This document shows positions 8,719 to 17,181 of a stretch of 64,000 bases of DNA, piece by piece. This stretch comes from JAAFIP01 sp963775085 (GTDB lineage Bacteria > Pseudomonadota > Gammaproteobacteria > Burkholderiales > Burkholderiaceae_C). Made by a program: the position numbers and the translations under genes. How positions within the stretch are numbered: the stretch's first letter is position 1; each line of letters opens with the position of its first letter. The stretch is from the NCBI GenBank assembly GCA_963775085.1, contig CAVZHO010000005.1, forward strand, positions 124,001 to 188,000. Reading direction: 5' to 3'. The notes beneath the pieces are model-generated. The model did not search any database. It had not been told where the DNA came from and was given only the letters and a program-made list of their open reading frames with translations.

Positions 8719-8817
8719 CGAGCGGTTCGCCGCTTCCCGCTTTTCCTCCCTGAGCGGGTGCCTTAATGTGTGACAGCAAAAAGGCTTCCCGCCCCAGCGC
8801 TGCTGGGGCTTTTTTTT
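8719..8817 (+). ncRNA. Candidate small RNA with three stem-loops
   Basis: Three successive hairpins read left to right. The first is AGCGG-TTCG-CCGCT (8721-8734), a stem capped by the very stable UUCG tetraloop. The second pairs CCCGCT (8736-8741) with AGCGGG (8753-8758). The third is GCCCCAGC-GCT-GCTGGGGC (8791-8809) followed by eight T residues. The terminator ends about 30 bp before hemJ, so it closes a transcript that starts upstream and contains no gene. The 5 prime end is not fixed; the AT-rich DNA before 8700 could hold a promoter. I cannot match it to a named RNA family. It could instead be a transcribed leader acting on hemJ by attenuation. Confidence 0.5.
8791..8817 (+). terminator. 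Intrinsic terminator before hemJ
   Basis: An 8-bp perfect GC-rich stem with a 3-base loop, followed by T at 8810-8817. It points toward hemJ and has no upstream gene on the plus strand, so it ends either a small RNA or a leader transcript. Confidence 0.85.
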
Positions 8818-8848
8818 GTGCGATCGCTTTTGCCCGTACACTCGTCCG

Positions 8849-9289
8849 ATGCTCTGGGTCAAAGCCTTCCACATTATTTTTGTTGCCAGTTGGTTTGCCG
8901 GTCTGTTTTATTTGCCGCGCATTTTTGTCAACCTGGCCCAGGTGCAGGCTGACCTGGCCAACACCTCACCCAACGAGCGCCTGCGCCTCTTGCTGATGGC
9001 GCGCAAGTTGATGCGCTTTATGAGCCTGCTGGCCGTGCCCGCGCTGGGCCTGGGCATCTGGCTGTGGCTGGGCTACGGCATCGGCAAAGGTCCGGGCAAC
9101 GGCTGGATGCACGCCAAACTGGCGGTCGTGCTGCTGGCCGTGGGCTACCACCACGCCTGTCTGCTGCTGCTGCGCAAATTCGAGCAGGACACCAATACCC
9201 GCAGCCAGGTCTGGTACCGCTGGTTTAATGAGGTGCCCGTGCTCTTGCTGACTGCCGCCGTCATTCTGGTCGTCGTCAAGCCGTTTTGA
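8849..9289 (+). CDS. hemJ: Protoporphyrinogen IX oxidase HemJ
   Basis: A 146-residue membrane protein with four predicted helices. The opening WVKAFHIIFVASWFAGLFYL contains the conserved His of HemJ (UPF0093), RKLMRFMSLLAVPALGLGIW follows, and GWMHAKLAVVLLAVGYHH carries a conserved Lys and His. HemJ oxidises protoporphyrinogen IX to protoporphyrin IX at the inner membrane, the penultimate step of heme synthesis, and replaces HemG or HemY in many bacteria. Its position beside hemB supports the call. The ATG at 8849 gives the usual N-terminus. The distantly related CopD family is the alternative, but the His-Lys pattern fits HemJ better. Confidence 0.88.
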   Translation: MLWVKAFHIIFVASWFAGLFYLPRIFVNLAQVQADLANTSPNERLRLLLMARKLMRFMSLLAVPALGLGIWLWLGYGIGKGPGNGWMHAKLAVVLLAVGYHHACLLLLRKFEQDTNTRSQVWYRWFNEVPVLLLTAAVILVVVKPF

Positions 9290-9337
9290 TGCGCTGAAGC
9301 CATCGCCCTGCGCGAACCCACGACCCTGCCAGCGCCT

Positions 9338-10441
9338 ATGCAGCCCCACCGCAGCTCTGCCAGCCTGTTGACGGCGCTGTACGTCCTGCTGGTGCTGTAT
9401 GCCAGCCTGTACCCATTCAACGCCTGGCGTGACCAAGGCCTGAACGCTCTGGAGTTTTTAACCGCGCCCTGGCCGCTCTATTGGGGTCAGTTTGACACGG
9501 CCGCCAATTTTGCAGGCTATGTGCCCTTGGGCTTTTTGGCTACGCTGGCCATGCTGCGTACCAGCCTGCGGCCTTGGCCGGTGCTGTGGGTCACACTGGC
9601 CGCTGCGGCGCTGTCGCTGACGATGGAAGCGCTGCAAACCTACCTGCCCCAGCGCGTGCCCGCATTGTCAGACTGGTTGCTCAATAGTGGCGGGGCACTG
9701 CTGGGGGCCTGGCTGGCGCGCTCGCTGGAGGCGCTGGGGGTGATTGACCACTGGAGCCGCTTTCGCAGGCGCTGGTTTACCCGCGACGCACGCAGCCCGT
9801 TGGTGCTGCTGGCGACTTGGCCCGTGGCGCTGCTGTTTCCGCCTGCGGTGCCCTTGGGTCTGGGGCAGATTTTTGAACGGGTCGAGGCGGCGCTGGAGGC
9901 CACTTTGGCCCACACGCCGTTTCTGGCCTGGTTGCCCGTGCGCGGCCAGGACTTGCAGCCGATGGCCCCGCTGGGCGAGTTGCTCTGTGTCGCCCTGGGT
10001 TTGCTGGCACCGTGCCTGCTGGGTTATGCGCATATTCAGGGCAGCATGCGGCGCGCTGTATTTTTTGTCGCTGTTTGCGCGATCGCCATCAGCTCCAGTA
10101 GCCTGTCTGCGGCACTCAGCTATGGCCCAGAGTATGCCTGGGGCTGGGTCAGCAAGCCGGTATGGTTTGGCCTGTGCACGGGTGCCGCGCTGGCGCTTTT
10201 GTGCCTGAGCCTGCGCAGGCGCACCTGCCTGGCGTTGCTGCTGGTGGTGCTGGCCTGGCAACTGAGCCTGGTCAATCTGGCACCCAGCACGCCGTATTTT
10301 GCGCAAACCCTGCAAAGCTGGGAGCAGGGGCGCTTTATCCGATTTCATGGTCTGGCGCAGTGGATTGGCTGGGTTTGGCCCTATGTTGCTTTGTTGTTGG
10401 CTCTGGTTAAACTGTCGCAGCGTGAGACTCCCCGCGAATAA
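9338..10441 (+). CDS. VanZ family membrane protein
   Basis: A 367-residue polytopic membrane protein with about ten hydrophobic segments. The N-terminal third is a VanZ-like domain: LYASLYPFNAWRDQ, DTAANFAGYVPLGF, and TMEALQTYLPQRVPALSDWL with the conserved acidic and polar positions of the family. The remaining two thirds are extra membrane helices without a recognised domain. VanZ gives low-level teicoplanin resistance in enterococci; function in Gram-negatives is unknown. It lies 48 bp downstream of hemJ and 29 bp before the 2Fe-2S gene, so all three may share a transcript. Confidence 0.8.
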   Translation: MQPHRSSASLLTALYVLLVLYASLYPFNAWRDQGLNALEFLTAPWPLYWGQFDTAANFAGYVPLGFLATLAMLRTSLRPWPVLWVTLAAAALSLTMEALQTYLPQRVPALSDWLLNSGGALLGAWLARSLEALGVIDHWSRFRRRWFTRDARSPLVLLATWPVALLFPPAVPLGLGQIFERVEAALEATLAHTPFLAWLPVRGQDLQPMAPLGELLCVALGLLAPCLLGYAHIQGSMRRAVFFVAVCAIAISSSSLSAALSYGPEYAWGWVSKPVWFGLCTGAALALLCLSLRRRTCLALLLVVLAWQLSLVNLAPSTPYFAQTLQSWEQGRFIRFHGLAQWIGWVWPYVALLLALVKLSQRETPRE

Positions 10442-10470
10442 GCGTTGCCATTGCCCGATAAAATCAGGCT

Positions 10471-10827
10471 ATGCATACCCCCACCACCTTGCCTATTCAA
10501 GCGCCGTACTACCAACGGCATATCTTCTTTTGTACCAACCAGCGCGCGCCCGGCGAGGCCTCGTGCGCCGACCACCACGCAGGTGACGCCGCAACCCACT
10601 GCAAAAACGCCGTCAAGGCCGCCGGCCTCAGTGGCCCTGGCAAGGTGCGGGTCAACAAGGCCGGTTGCCTGGACCGCTGCGCCGCGGGCCCGGTGTGCGT
10701 GGTCTACCCCGATGCGGTGTGGTACAGCTACGTCGATACACACGATATTGATGAAATTGTCGAGTCGCACCTTCAACGCGGTGTGGTGGTGCAAAGACTG
10801 CTCACACCGGCCCATCTGGGCAAATAA
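10471..10827 (+). CDS. Thioredoxin-like 2Fe-2S ferredoxin
   Basis: A 118-residue protein resembling the small thioredoxin-fold 2Fe-2S ferredoxins. Cysteines at FFCTNQRAPGEASC and GCLDRCAAGPVCVVYP give the required pairs, with spacing like that of the NuoE and Shethna-type ferredoxins. It is probably a soluble electron carrier. There is no signal peptide and its partner is not evident. It is 29 bp downstream of the VanZ gene; an interspersed repeat follows its stop codon. Confidence 0.8.
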   Translation: MHTPTTLPIQAPYYQRHIFFCTNQRAPGEASCADHHAGDAATHCKNAVKAAGLSGPGKVRVNKAGCLDRCAAGPVCVVYPDAVWYSYVDTHDIDEIVESHLQRGVVVQRLLTPAHLGK

Positions 10828-10840
10828 ATGTACAAAATAC

Positions 10841-10892
10841 CGCTGAAGTCCTTGTCAACAGGACATAAATAGCTATTGAATATATAGCAAAT
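10841..10892. repeat. Interspersed hairpin repeat, copy 4
   Basis: The copy contains GTCCTTGTCAACAGGAC followed by TAGCTATTGAATATATAGCA, the clearest example of the two-part pattern. It lies between the 2Fe-2S gene and the alpha/beta hydrolase gene. Confidence 0.8.
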
Positions 10893-10949
10893 TGCCTTCT
10901 GATCCTTGCCCCTACTTGCTTCACTTCCTGCCTCCTCAGTGCCACTCGC

Positions 10950-11588
10950 ATGAACCCTCACACCGAAAAACTCAGCCTGCAAGGCGCAGCCGGCCCCATC
11001 CAGGCACTGCGCGACCAGCCCGATGCCGCGCAGCACGCTGCGCCGCGCGGCCTGGCCATCATCGCCCACCCGCACCCGCTGTTTGGCGGCACGATGGACA
11101 ACAAAGTAGTGCAAACCATGGCGCGCGCCTGCGTGCAAGCGGGCTGGACAACGCTGCGTTTTAATTTTCGCGGTGTCGGCGAGAGCGCCGGCAGCCACGA
11201 CGAAGGCCATGGCGAGGCCGACGACCTGCGCGCCCTCATCGACCAATGCTGCACGGCGGGCACACCGCTGTGTCTGGCGGGTTTTTCGTTTGGCTCTTTT
11301 GTCGCATCGAACGTGGTGGCCTATGCGGCACAGCGCAATGCGCTAGAGAAAATCGTCTTGGTAGGCGCGGCCACCTCGCGCTTTGCCGTGGCCACCATCG
11401 ACCCGGCTTTGCACGAGCGCACCCTGGTGCTGCACGGCGAGCTGGACGACACCGTGCCGCTCGCCAGCGTGATGGACTGGGCCCGCCCACAGCAACTGCC
11501 CGTGACGGTGGTGCCCGGTGGCAGCCACTTCTTTCATGGGCAATTGCCGTTGCTCAAATACGTGGTGTTGCGGCATCTGCTGGCCTGA
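10950..11588 (+). CDS. Alpha/beta hydrolase
   Basis: A 212-residue cytosolic alpha/beta hydrolase. HPHPLFGGTMDN forms the oxyanion-hole region, RFNFRGVGESAG is the typical strand and loop before the nucleophile, the nucleophile Ser lies in GFSFGS, the acid is in HGELDDTVP and the His in GGSHFFHG. This is the compact COG2945 type. The substrate is unknown; esterase or thioesterase activity is plausible. It lies 93 bp upstream of the D,D-carboxypeptidase gene on the same strand. Confidence 0.85.
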   Translation: MNPHTEKLSLQGAAGPIQALRDQPDAAQHAAPRGLAIIAHPHPLFGGTMDNKVVQTMARACVQAGWTTLRFNFRGVGESAGSHDEGHGEADDLRALIDQCCTAGTPLCLAGFSFGSFVASNVVAYAAQRNALEKIVLVGAATSRFAVATIDPALHERTLVLHGELDDTVPLASVMDWARPQQLPVTVVPGGSHFFHGQLPLLKYVVLRHLLA

Positions 11589-11681
11589 CCCACCACCAAC
11601 CTAGCCCATTGCACCCATCATTCGCACAGCATCACTGTTCCGAACTGCTGTGCCTCTCCTTACCCAACCTGCCACACCCTC

Positions 11682-12902
11682 ATGACCCCCATCACACGCG
11701 CCCTGTCTGCGGGCTTGCTCGCCCCCATCTTGGCTATTGCAGCTTGTCTCGCCAGCGCCGGTGCTGCCGCGCAAAGCAACGGCACCAGTACCGTGGCCAC
11801 CGGCGCCGTCACGCTGCCGCAAGCCCCGGTGATCGCCGCCAAGGCCTATTTGCTGATGGACATCAGCGCCAACCAAATCCTTGCGGAAAAAGATGCTGAC
11901 AGCCCGGTCGAGCCCGCGTCGCTTACCAAGCTGATGTCGGCCTACCTGGTGTTTGATGCCCTGCGCGCCAAAAAAATCGACCTCAAGCAAACGCTGAGTG
12001 TGAGCGAGCGCGCCTGGAAGATGCCTGGCTCGCGCATGTTTATCGACCCCAAGATGAAGGTGCCGGTGGAAGACCTGATCAAAGGCATGGTGGTGCAGTC
12101 GGGCAACGATGCCACCATCGCGCTGGCCGAGGGCGTGGGCGGCACAGTGGAGCAGTTTGTCAAGCTGATGAACGAGCAGGCCAAGGCCATGGGCCTGAAA
12201 AACACCAGCTACAAAAACCCCGAAGGCCTGACCGAGCCGGGCCACACCACCAGTGCGCGCGACCTGGCGATTTTGTCCACCCGCCTGCTGCGTGAGTTTC
12301 CTGAATACACGCCCTACTACGCGATCAAGAAATACCGCATGGAGGGTACACCCACGTCGAACGACACCAACCGCAACCTGCTGCTGTTTCGCGACCCGAC
12401 GGTGGACGGCCTGAAAACCGGCCACACCGAGGCCGCAGGCTACTGCCTGATCGCCACCGCCAAGCGCGACGTGGCCGGTGTAGGCCAACGCCGCCTGCTG
12501 TCCATCGTGCTGGGCACCCAGAATGAAAACGCCCGCGCCAACGAGAGCCAGAAACTGCTCAACTGGGGCTACACCGCCTTCGATGCCGTCAAACTGTTTG
12601 ACGCAGGCCAGGCCGTGGCATCACCCCAAATCTGGAAGGGCAAGCAAGCCCAGGCCAAGCTGGGCAGCCTGAGCGCCATCATCGTCGCCGTGCCTGCCGG
12701 ATCGGTCAGCAAACTCACGACGCAAATCGAACGCCCCGAGCCCTTGGTGGCACCACTGACCAAAGGCCAGAGCGTAGGCAAGCTCAAGGTGAGCGTGGCG
12801 GGGCAACCGTTTACCGAGGTGCCCTTGATGGCGCTGGAAGAGGTGGCGCTGGCGGGGTGGATCGGGCGGACTTGGGACGCGATACGGTTGTGGATTAAGT
12901 AG
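11682..12902 (+). CDS. D-alanyl-D-alanine carboxypeptidase (PBP5/6 type)
   Basis: A 406-residue penicillin-binding protein of the DacA/DacC type. A signal peptide (about residues 1-30, ending around AGAAAQS) precedes the peptidase S11 domain with the three catalytic motifs SLTK, SGN and KTGH. The C-terminal region carries the PBP5_C beta domain and ends in an amphipathic helix (WIGRTWDAIRLWIK) that would lie on the inner-membrane surface. It trims the terminal D-Ala from peptidoglycan pentapeptides in the periplasm. Length and motif order match E. coli PBP5. Confidence 0.93.
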   Translation: MTPITRALSAGLLAPILAIAACLASAGAAAQSNGTSTVATGAVTLPQAPVIAAKAYLLMDISANQILAEKDADSPVEPASLTKLMSAYLVFDALRAKKIDLKQTLSVSERAWKMPGSRMFIDPKMKVPVEDLIKGMVVQSGNDATIALAEGVGGTVEQFVKLMNEQAKAMGLKNTSYKNPEGLTEPGHTTSARDLAILSTRLLREFPEYTPYYAIKKYRMEGTPTSNDTNRNLLLFRDPTVDGLKTGHTEAAGYCLIATAKRDVAGVGQRRLLSIVLGTQNENARANESQKLLNWGYTAFDAVKLFDAGQAVASPQIWKGKQAQAKLGSLSAIIVAVPAGSVSKLTTQIERPEPLVAPLTKGQSVGKLKVSVAGQPFTEVPLMALEEVALAGWIGRTWDAIRLWIK

Positions 12903-12906
12903 TTCC

Positions 12907-13323
12907 TTAGTATGACCACTCGCTGAGCACTACCGCACCCAATGTAGCTAGTCGTTTACGCAAACGCAAAACCGCTTTGTCTTTACTCACCAAAGTAGCG
13001 CTGTACTCAGCGGCAAGGTCGATGAATTTTTGATCATCCTCATCGGTGCAAACAAACCGGCAACGCGCTGCGACTTCATTTAATTCAACGCCTGCATCAA
13101 ACTGCGCCAAGACTTGTTCGGCGCTGATTTGGTAGAACGCCATGCGGGGTTGCAAATGGGTGTAGGTGAGCACGCGCTCCAGTTCGTCGCGCATCACTTG
13201 CGTGGCGATCCAATATATTGCCTTGTTATCCAAAGCCTGTCGAAGCGCCGCGCAGCGCGGGTCTTTGAAAATCAGCAGGTCTAAAACGATATTGGTGTCT
13301 AGCACCACGCACGGTACGCGCAT
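12907..13323 (-). CDS. PIN domain protein, putative toxin component
   Basis: A 138-residue PIN-family protein of the PRK/TIGR00305 putative-toxin kind. The acidic cluster expected for a metal-dependent RNase is visible: Asp in VVLDTNIVLD, Glu in MRDELERVL, Asp in CTDEDDQKFID and Asp in VSKDKAVL. No antitoxin gene lies next to it. It sits 8 bp downstream of the RNA methyltransferase gene in the rpoN operon. I chose ATG 13323; a longer frame reaching 13491 overlaps the methyltransferase out of frame. Constant linkage to the methyltransferase in related genomes, recalled from memory, suggests a housekeeping RNA role rather than an addiction toxin. Confidence 0.8.
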   Translation of the reverse strand: MRVPCVVLDTNIVLDLLIFKDPRCAALRQALDNKAIYWIATQVMRDELERVLTYTHLQPRMAFYQISAEQVLAQFDAGVELNEVAARCRFVCTDEDDQKFIDLAAEYSATLVSKDKAVLRLRKRLATLGAVVLSEWSY

Positions 13324-13331
13324 GCTGTACG

Positions 13332-14651
13332 TCAAACGCTTGGAGCGGCTTTGCCCGTTGCGGTTGGCCCTGCTGCCTGGCCCGAAGCCGAGCTGGTTGC
13401 TGTAGTGGTTGCGCCATCGGCGGGCGTGGGGTGCACGCGGCGGCCTTGGATGTCGAACTTGAACATGCGGCATTCGATGGGGCCGTTCCACATGGGCACG
13501 CGGCGCGATTCTTTCAGGCGCATGCGGCCGGGCAGCTTCATGTCGGGGGCGAGAATCCAGGCGGTCCAGCCGTCGAAGTGGCTCTTCCAGTGGGTGGCCA
13601 GTTGCACGAAGAAGTCGTCGGGTTCTGCGCCGCGTTGGGTACCCGGGGGAATTGAATCGCCACTCGGCCGCGCGGCGAAGCCCGCCACCTCAATCCGCTC
13701 GCCATAGGGCGGGTTGATCAGCATCACGGGCTTGACGGTGGCACTGGGTGTGCTGGGCGGCATGCGTTGCAGGGCATCGCCGCCGCGAAACTGTATGGCG
13801 TGGGCTACACCAGCGCGCTCGGCATTACGCTGTGCAAAATCGACCATGCGGTGGGCCACGTCGCTGCCGAAGATGTGGATGTCTTTTGCGTCGGCAGGTC
13901 CCGGTAATATGGCGTGAGCAGCTTCGTTTTTGATAGCATCCCAGACATGCTGCTGGAACGGCAGGTAGCGCTCAAAGGCAAACGGGCGCTGCAGACCGGG
14001 CGCAATGTTGAGGGCGATCTGCGCCGCCTCAATCGCAATCGTGCCGCTGCCGCAGCAGGGGTCGTACAGCGGTTGCTCGCTCTGCCAGCCGCTGGCGGCA
14101 ATCATCGCAGCGGCCAGGGTTTCTTTCAGTGGGGCTTCGCCAGTGTCTTGCCGCCAGCCGCGCTTGAACAGCGGCTCGCCGCTGGTGTCGATGTACAGCG
14201 TGACGGCATCGGTCGTCAGGTGCGCATGCACGCGCACATGCGGCCAGTGGGTGTCGATATCGGGGCGCACGCCAAACTTGTTGCGAAAACGGTCGGCAAT
14301 GGCATCCTTGATGGTCAGCGCGGCAAAGTTCAGGCTTTTGAGCGGGCTATGCTGCGAGGTCATCTCGATTTTGAAGGTGTTTTTGGGTGTGAACCACAGC
14401 TCCCAGGCCACCTCGCTGGCCGCGTCGTACAGGTCGCGCTCGTTCTGGTAGGGCTGGTGCGCCAGCTCGATCATCACGCGCATGGCCAGGCGGCTGTGCA
14501 GATTCAGCAGCATCGCGTCGCGCCACGAGCCCTCCAGCATTACACCGCCGCGCATCACACTGACGGGCACTTTGACAATGCGGTGCACCTCATGCGCCAG
14601 CAGCTCTTCTACGCCGCCTGCGCAGGGCAGAAATAATTGGAGATGGTTCAT
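13332..14651 (-). CDS. rlmL: THUMP domain class I SAM-dependent RNA methyltransferase
   Basis: A 439-residue protein with an N-terminal THUMP RNA-binding domain (about residues 1-160) and a Rossmann methyltransferase domain. YDPCCGSGTIAIEAA binds SAM and LINPPYGERI is the NPPY catalytic motif of N2-guanine methyltransferases. This matches the RlmL half of RlmKL, which makes m2G2445 in 23S rRNA; the RlmK half is absent. The C-terminal tail is Ala, Thr and Pro rich and probably disordered. Start ATG 14651 lies 8 bp after the rpoN stop codon, so the genes are probably co-transcribed. Confidence 0.85.
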   Translation of the reverse strand: MNHLQLFLPCAGGVEELLAHEVHRIVKVPVSVMRGGVMLEGSWRDAMLLNLHSRLAMRVMIELAHQPYQNERDLYDAASEVAWELWFTPKNTFKIEMTSQHSPLKSLNFAALTIKDAIADRFRNKFGVRPDIDTHWPHVRVHAHLTTDAVTLYIDTSGEPLFKRGWRQDTGEAPLKETLAAAMIAASGWQSEQPLYDPCCGSGTIAIEAAQIALNIAPGLQRPFAFERYLPFQQHVWDAIKNEAAHAILPGPADAKDIHIFGSDVAHRMVDFAQRNAERAGVAHAIQFRGGDALQRMPPSTPSATVKPVMLINPPYGERIEVAGFAARPSGDSIPPGTQRGAEPDDFFVQLATHWKSHFDGWTAWILAPDMKLPGRMRLKESRRVPMWNGPIECRMFKFDIQGRRVHPTPADGATTTATSSASGQAAGPTATGKAAPSV

Positions 14652-14659
14652 GGTGTGGT

Positions 14660-16255
14660 TTACAACGTTTTGCGCAGATGCGTAGGCGCTATGCGCAGCG
14701 CCTCGCGGTATTTGGCGACCGTGCGGCGGGCGCATTCGATGCCCTGCTCTTTGAGCATGTCGGCAATGGCATTATCCGACAAGGGCTTGCTGCGGTCTTC
14801 GGCGGCGACAAACTGCTGGATCAGCGCGCGCACGGCGGTGCTGGACGCATTGCCGCCGGTCTCGGTATTCAGGCCCGAGCCAAAAAAATATTTCAGCTCA
14901 AAGGTGCCGTGCGGCGTGGCCATGTATTTGGCGGTAGTTACGCGGCTGATGGTGGACTCGTGCAGGCCCAGCTCGTCGGCAATCTCGCGCAGCACGAGCG
15001 GGCGCATGGCCAGCGCGCCATGGGCAAAAAAGCTGCGCTGGCGCTCGACGATGGCGTTGCTCACCCGCAAAATCGTGTCAAAACGCTGCTGGATATTCTT
15101 AATGAACCAGCGCGCCTCCTGCAAGCGCCCTTGCAGCGCCACATGCCCTTCGGTTTTGCCACCCTTGAGGGCCTGGGCATAGATGTCGTGCACCTTGAGC
15201 TTGGGCATGACGTTGGGGTTGAGCTGCACCTTGAATTTTTGCTGCGCGCCGCGCCCCTGCGCCACGACGATCACATCGGGCGTGATGATGTTGCGCTCCA
15301 GGTCGGCAAACTGGCGGCCGGGTTTGGGGTCGAGCCGCGAGATGAGGGTGATGGCCGCCTTCACGTCGTCAACGCTGCATTGACAGGCCGTGGACAGGCG
15401 CTTGGTATCGCGCTTGGCCAGTAAATCCAGCGGCTGCGCGCAGATCGCCAGTGCCTCGCTGCGCGCGGGGGTGTGCGCGGGCAGGGCGCGCAGTTGCAGC
15501 GTGAGGCACTCTTGCAGATGGCGCGCACCGATGCCCGGTGGCTCCATGTGGTGTAGCAATTGGATGGCCATGCCAAAGCGTTGCACCAGCTCTTCCACGT
15601 CTTCCAGCGTGGTGGCGCCCAGGCTCTCGGCCAGGTCTTCAAAGCCGTCTTCCAGGTAGCCGTCGTCGTTCAATGACTCAATCAAAAACATCAGTGCGGC
15701 GCGGTCTTCTTCACCCAGGCGCAGGCCCAGGGCCTGGCGGTGCAGGTGGTGCTGCAGGCTGACATGCTCGGCGCTCATGGCGCTGGCATCGGCATCGCCG
15801 CTGCCCTCGGCGTTAGACGTTTTGGCGGGCGCGTCGTTGCCCCACTCGGTATCGTCAGCGGCCACCTCGTGGCTGCCTTCTCCCTCCCAGTCGTCGGCGA
15901 TGTTGGCCTCGGACGCCGCGTCCGTCGATTCTTGGGGGGTATTTTCGGCGGTAGTCCCTGTCGGTTGGTCGTATACAGCTATAGTTTCGGTAGCGTTTTG
16001 GGTGCCATCCCACTCAAATTCATCGGCACGTTCGGCCTGCAAGCTGGCGGTCTCTTGCTGCACACGCTCGGCTTGCAGCGCCTCCTCGTAGCCTTGCTCG
16101 GTACTTTCCTGCTCCAGGAAGGGGTTGTCTTGCAGCATCTGCTCGATCTCCTGCGCCAGCTCCAGCGTCGACAGCTGGAGCAGGCGGATCGATTGCTGCA
16201 ACTGCGGCGTGAGCGACAGATGCTGCGAGGTGCGCAGGTGAAGACCTTGTTTCAT
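14660..16255 (-). CDS. rpoN: RNA polymerase sigma-54 factor
   Basis: A 531-residue sigma-54. The N-terminal activator-interacting region is Gln and Leu rich (QHLSLTPQLQQSIRLLQLS), a long acidic linker covers about residues 55-165, the core-binding domain follows, and the C-terminal RpoN box reads ARRTVAKYRE. It recognises -24/-12 promoters and needs AAA+ activators. Two matching promoters lie in this same window upstream of the pilin genes. It is downstream of lptB with 128 bp between them, containing a GC-rich repeat; rlmL and the PIN gene follow closely. Confidence 0.96.
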   Translation of the reverse strand: MKQGLHLRTSQHLSLTPQLQQSIRLLQLSTLELAQEIEQMLQDNPFLEQESTEQGYEEALQAERVQQETASLQAERADEFEWDGTQNATETIAVYDQPTGTTAENTPQESTDAASEANIADDWEGEGSHEVAADDTEWGNDAPAKTSNAEGSGDADASAMSAEHVSLQHHLHRQALGLRLGEEDRAALMFLIESLNDDGYLEDGFEDLAESLGATTLEDVEELVQRFGMAIQLLHHMEPPGIGARHLQECLTLQLRALPAHTPARSEALAICAQPLDLLAKRDTKRLSTACQCSVDDVKAAITLISRLDPKPGRQFADLERNIITPDVIVVAQGRGAQQKFKVQLNPNVMPKLKVHDIYAQALKGGKTEGHVALQGRLQEARWFIKNIQQRFDTILRVSNAIVERQRSFFAHGALAMRPLVLREIADELGLHESTISRVTTAKYMATPHGTFELKYFFGSGLNTETGGNASSTAVRALIQQFVAAEDRSKPLSDNAIADMLKEQGIECARRTVAKYREALRIAPTHLRKTL

Positions 16256-16300
16256 GGTAGGCGCAATGACTCAGCGCAGTAGTGGTGGGCAGACTACGAG

Positions 16301-16374
16301 CGCCGCCGGGCCGCCCCAAGGTGCGAGGGCCCCCTCGGGGGGCAGCGCAGTACACGTAGTGACAAGCGTGGGGG
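16301..16374. repeat. GC-rich Comamonadaceae interspersed repeat
   Basis: The lptB-rpoN gap contains CCGGGCCGCCCC, then GGCCCCCTCGGGGGGC, and ends near GCGTGGGGGC. From memory this pattern is common between genes in Comamonadaceae. The central part folds into a strong hairpin and could lower rpoN expression from the lptAB promoter. Confidence 0.65.
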
Positions 16375-16383
16375 CAACATACA

Positions 16384-17181
16384 TTACATGCGGAAATTTT
16401 CACCTAAGTAGACCCGACGCACATCGGCGTTGTCCACAATCTCAGCGGGCGTGCCTTTGGCCAGCACATGGCCGTCGCTGATGATGAAGGCGCGATCGCA
16501 GATGCCCAAGGTCTCGCGCACGTTGTGGTCGGTAATCAGGACCCCAATGCCGCGTGATTTTAAAAACCCGATGATGCGCTGGATCTCGATCACGGCAATC
16601 GGGTCGATGCCCGCAAAGGGCTCATCGAGCAATATAAACTGCGGATTGGTCGCCAGGGCGCGGGCAATCTCTACCCGGCGGCGCTCGCCGCCCGAGAGCG
16701 CAGGGGCGGGGGAGTCGTGCAGCGTCTCCACCCGCAGGTCTTTGAGCAGGGCGAGCAGGCGATTTTCGATCTCGGCTTTGTCCAGCGGCTTGCCCTGTGC
16801 ATCGCGTTGCAGCTCCAGCACGGCGCGCACGTTTTCTGCCACCGTCAGCTTGCGAAAGATCGAGGCCTCTTGTGGCAGGTAACTCAGGCCCAGGCGCGAG
16901 CGGCGGTGGATCGGCAGGCGCTCGACGCGCTGGTCGTTGATGGTGATCTGCCCGGCATCGGCGCGCAGCAAACCGACAATCATGTAAAACGAGGTGGTTT
17001 TGCCAGCGCCATTGGGGCCGAGCAAGCCCACCACCTCGCCCTGCGTGACGGACAGCGACACGTCTTTGACGACCTTGCGCGCGCCATAGGCCTTTTGCAG
17101 ACCGGTGGCTTTGAGTTGGCGCAAGGGAGCAGGCTGGGCGCTGGCGTGGGCTAAGGTGCCTGCATCGGGTTCGGATTTCAC
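16384..17181 (-). CDS. lptB: LPS export ABC transporter ATPase LptB
   Basis: A 265-residue ABC ATPase. Walker A is GPNGAGKTT, the Q-loop lies in YLPQEASIFRKL, the signature is LSGGERRR, Walker B is FILLDEPFAGIDP and the H-loop His is in ITDHNVRE. YLPQEASIFRKLTV is diagnostic of LptB. It powers extraction of lipopolysaccharide from the inner membrane with LptFGC. An extra N-terminal stretch of about 25 residues precedes the core domain. Its ATG overlaps the lptA stop by four bases (17178-17181), implying coupled translation. Confidence 0.95.
   Translation of the reverse strand: MKSEPDAGTLAHASAQPAPLRQLKATGLQKAYGARKVVKDVSLSVTQGEVVGLLGPNGAGKTTSFYMIVGLLRADAGQITINDQRVERLPIHRRSRLGLSYLPQEASIFRKLTVAENVRAVLELQRDAQGKPLDKAEIENRLLALLKDLRVETLHDSPAPALSGGERRRVEIARALATNPQFILLDEPFAGIDPIAVIEIQRIIGFLKSRGIGVLITDHNVRETLGICDRAFIISDGHVLAKGTPAEIVDNADVRRVYLGENFRM

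Larger units (their letters stand above)
8515..8848. other. hemB-hemJ intergenic region
   Basis: These 334 bases between divergent heme genes contain no convincing protein-coding frame. The left half is AT-rich and holds a 7-bp inverted repeat (8620-8637). The right half holds three consecutive stem-loops ending in a strong intrinsic terminator (8721-8817), described as a candidate small RNA. Confidence 0.7.

Noticed and set aside
11601..12488. 295-codon antisense frame over the D,D-carboxypeptidase gene
   Set aside because: Shadow frame rich in His, Gln and Gly with no known fold. The forward frame has all catalytic motifs.
15965..15995. Possible repeat copy inside rpoN
   Set aside because: Only CAGCTATAG is shared and the conserved GTCC/GGAC hairpin is missing.
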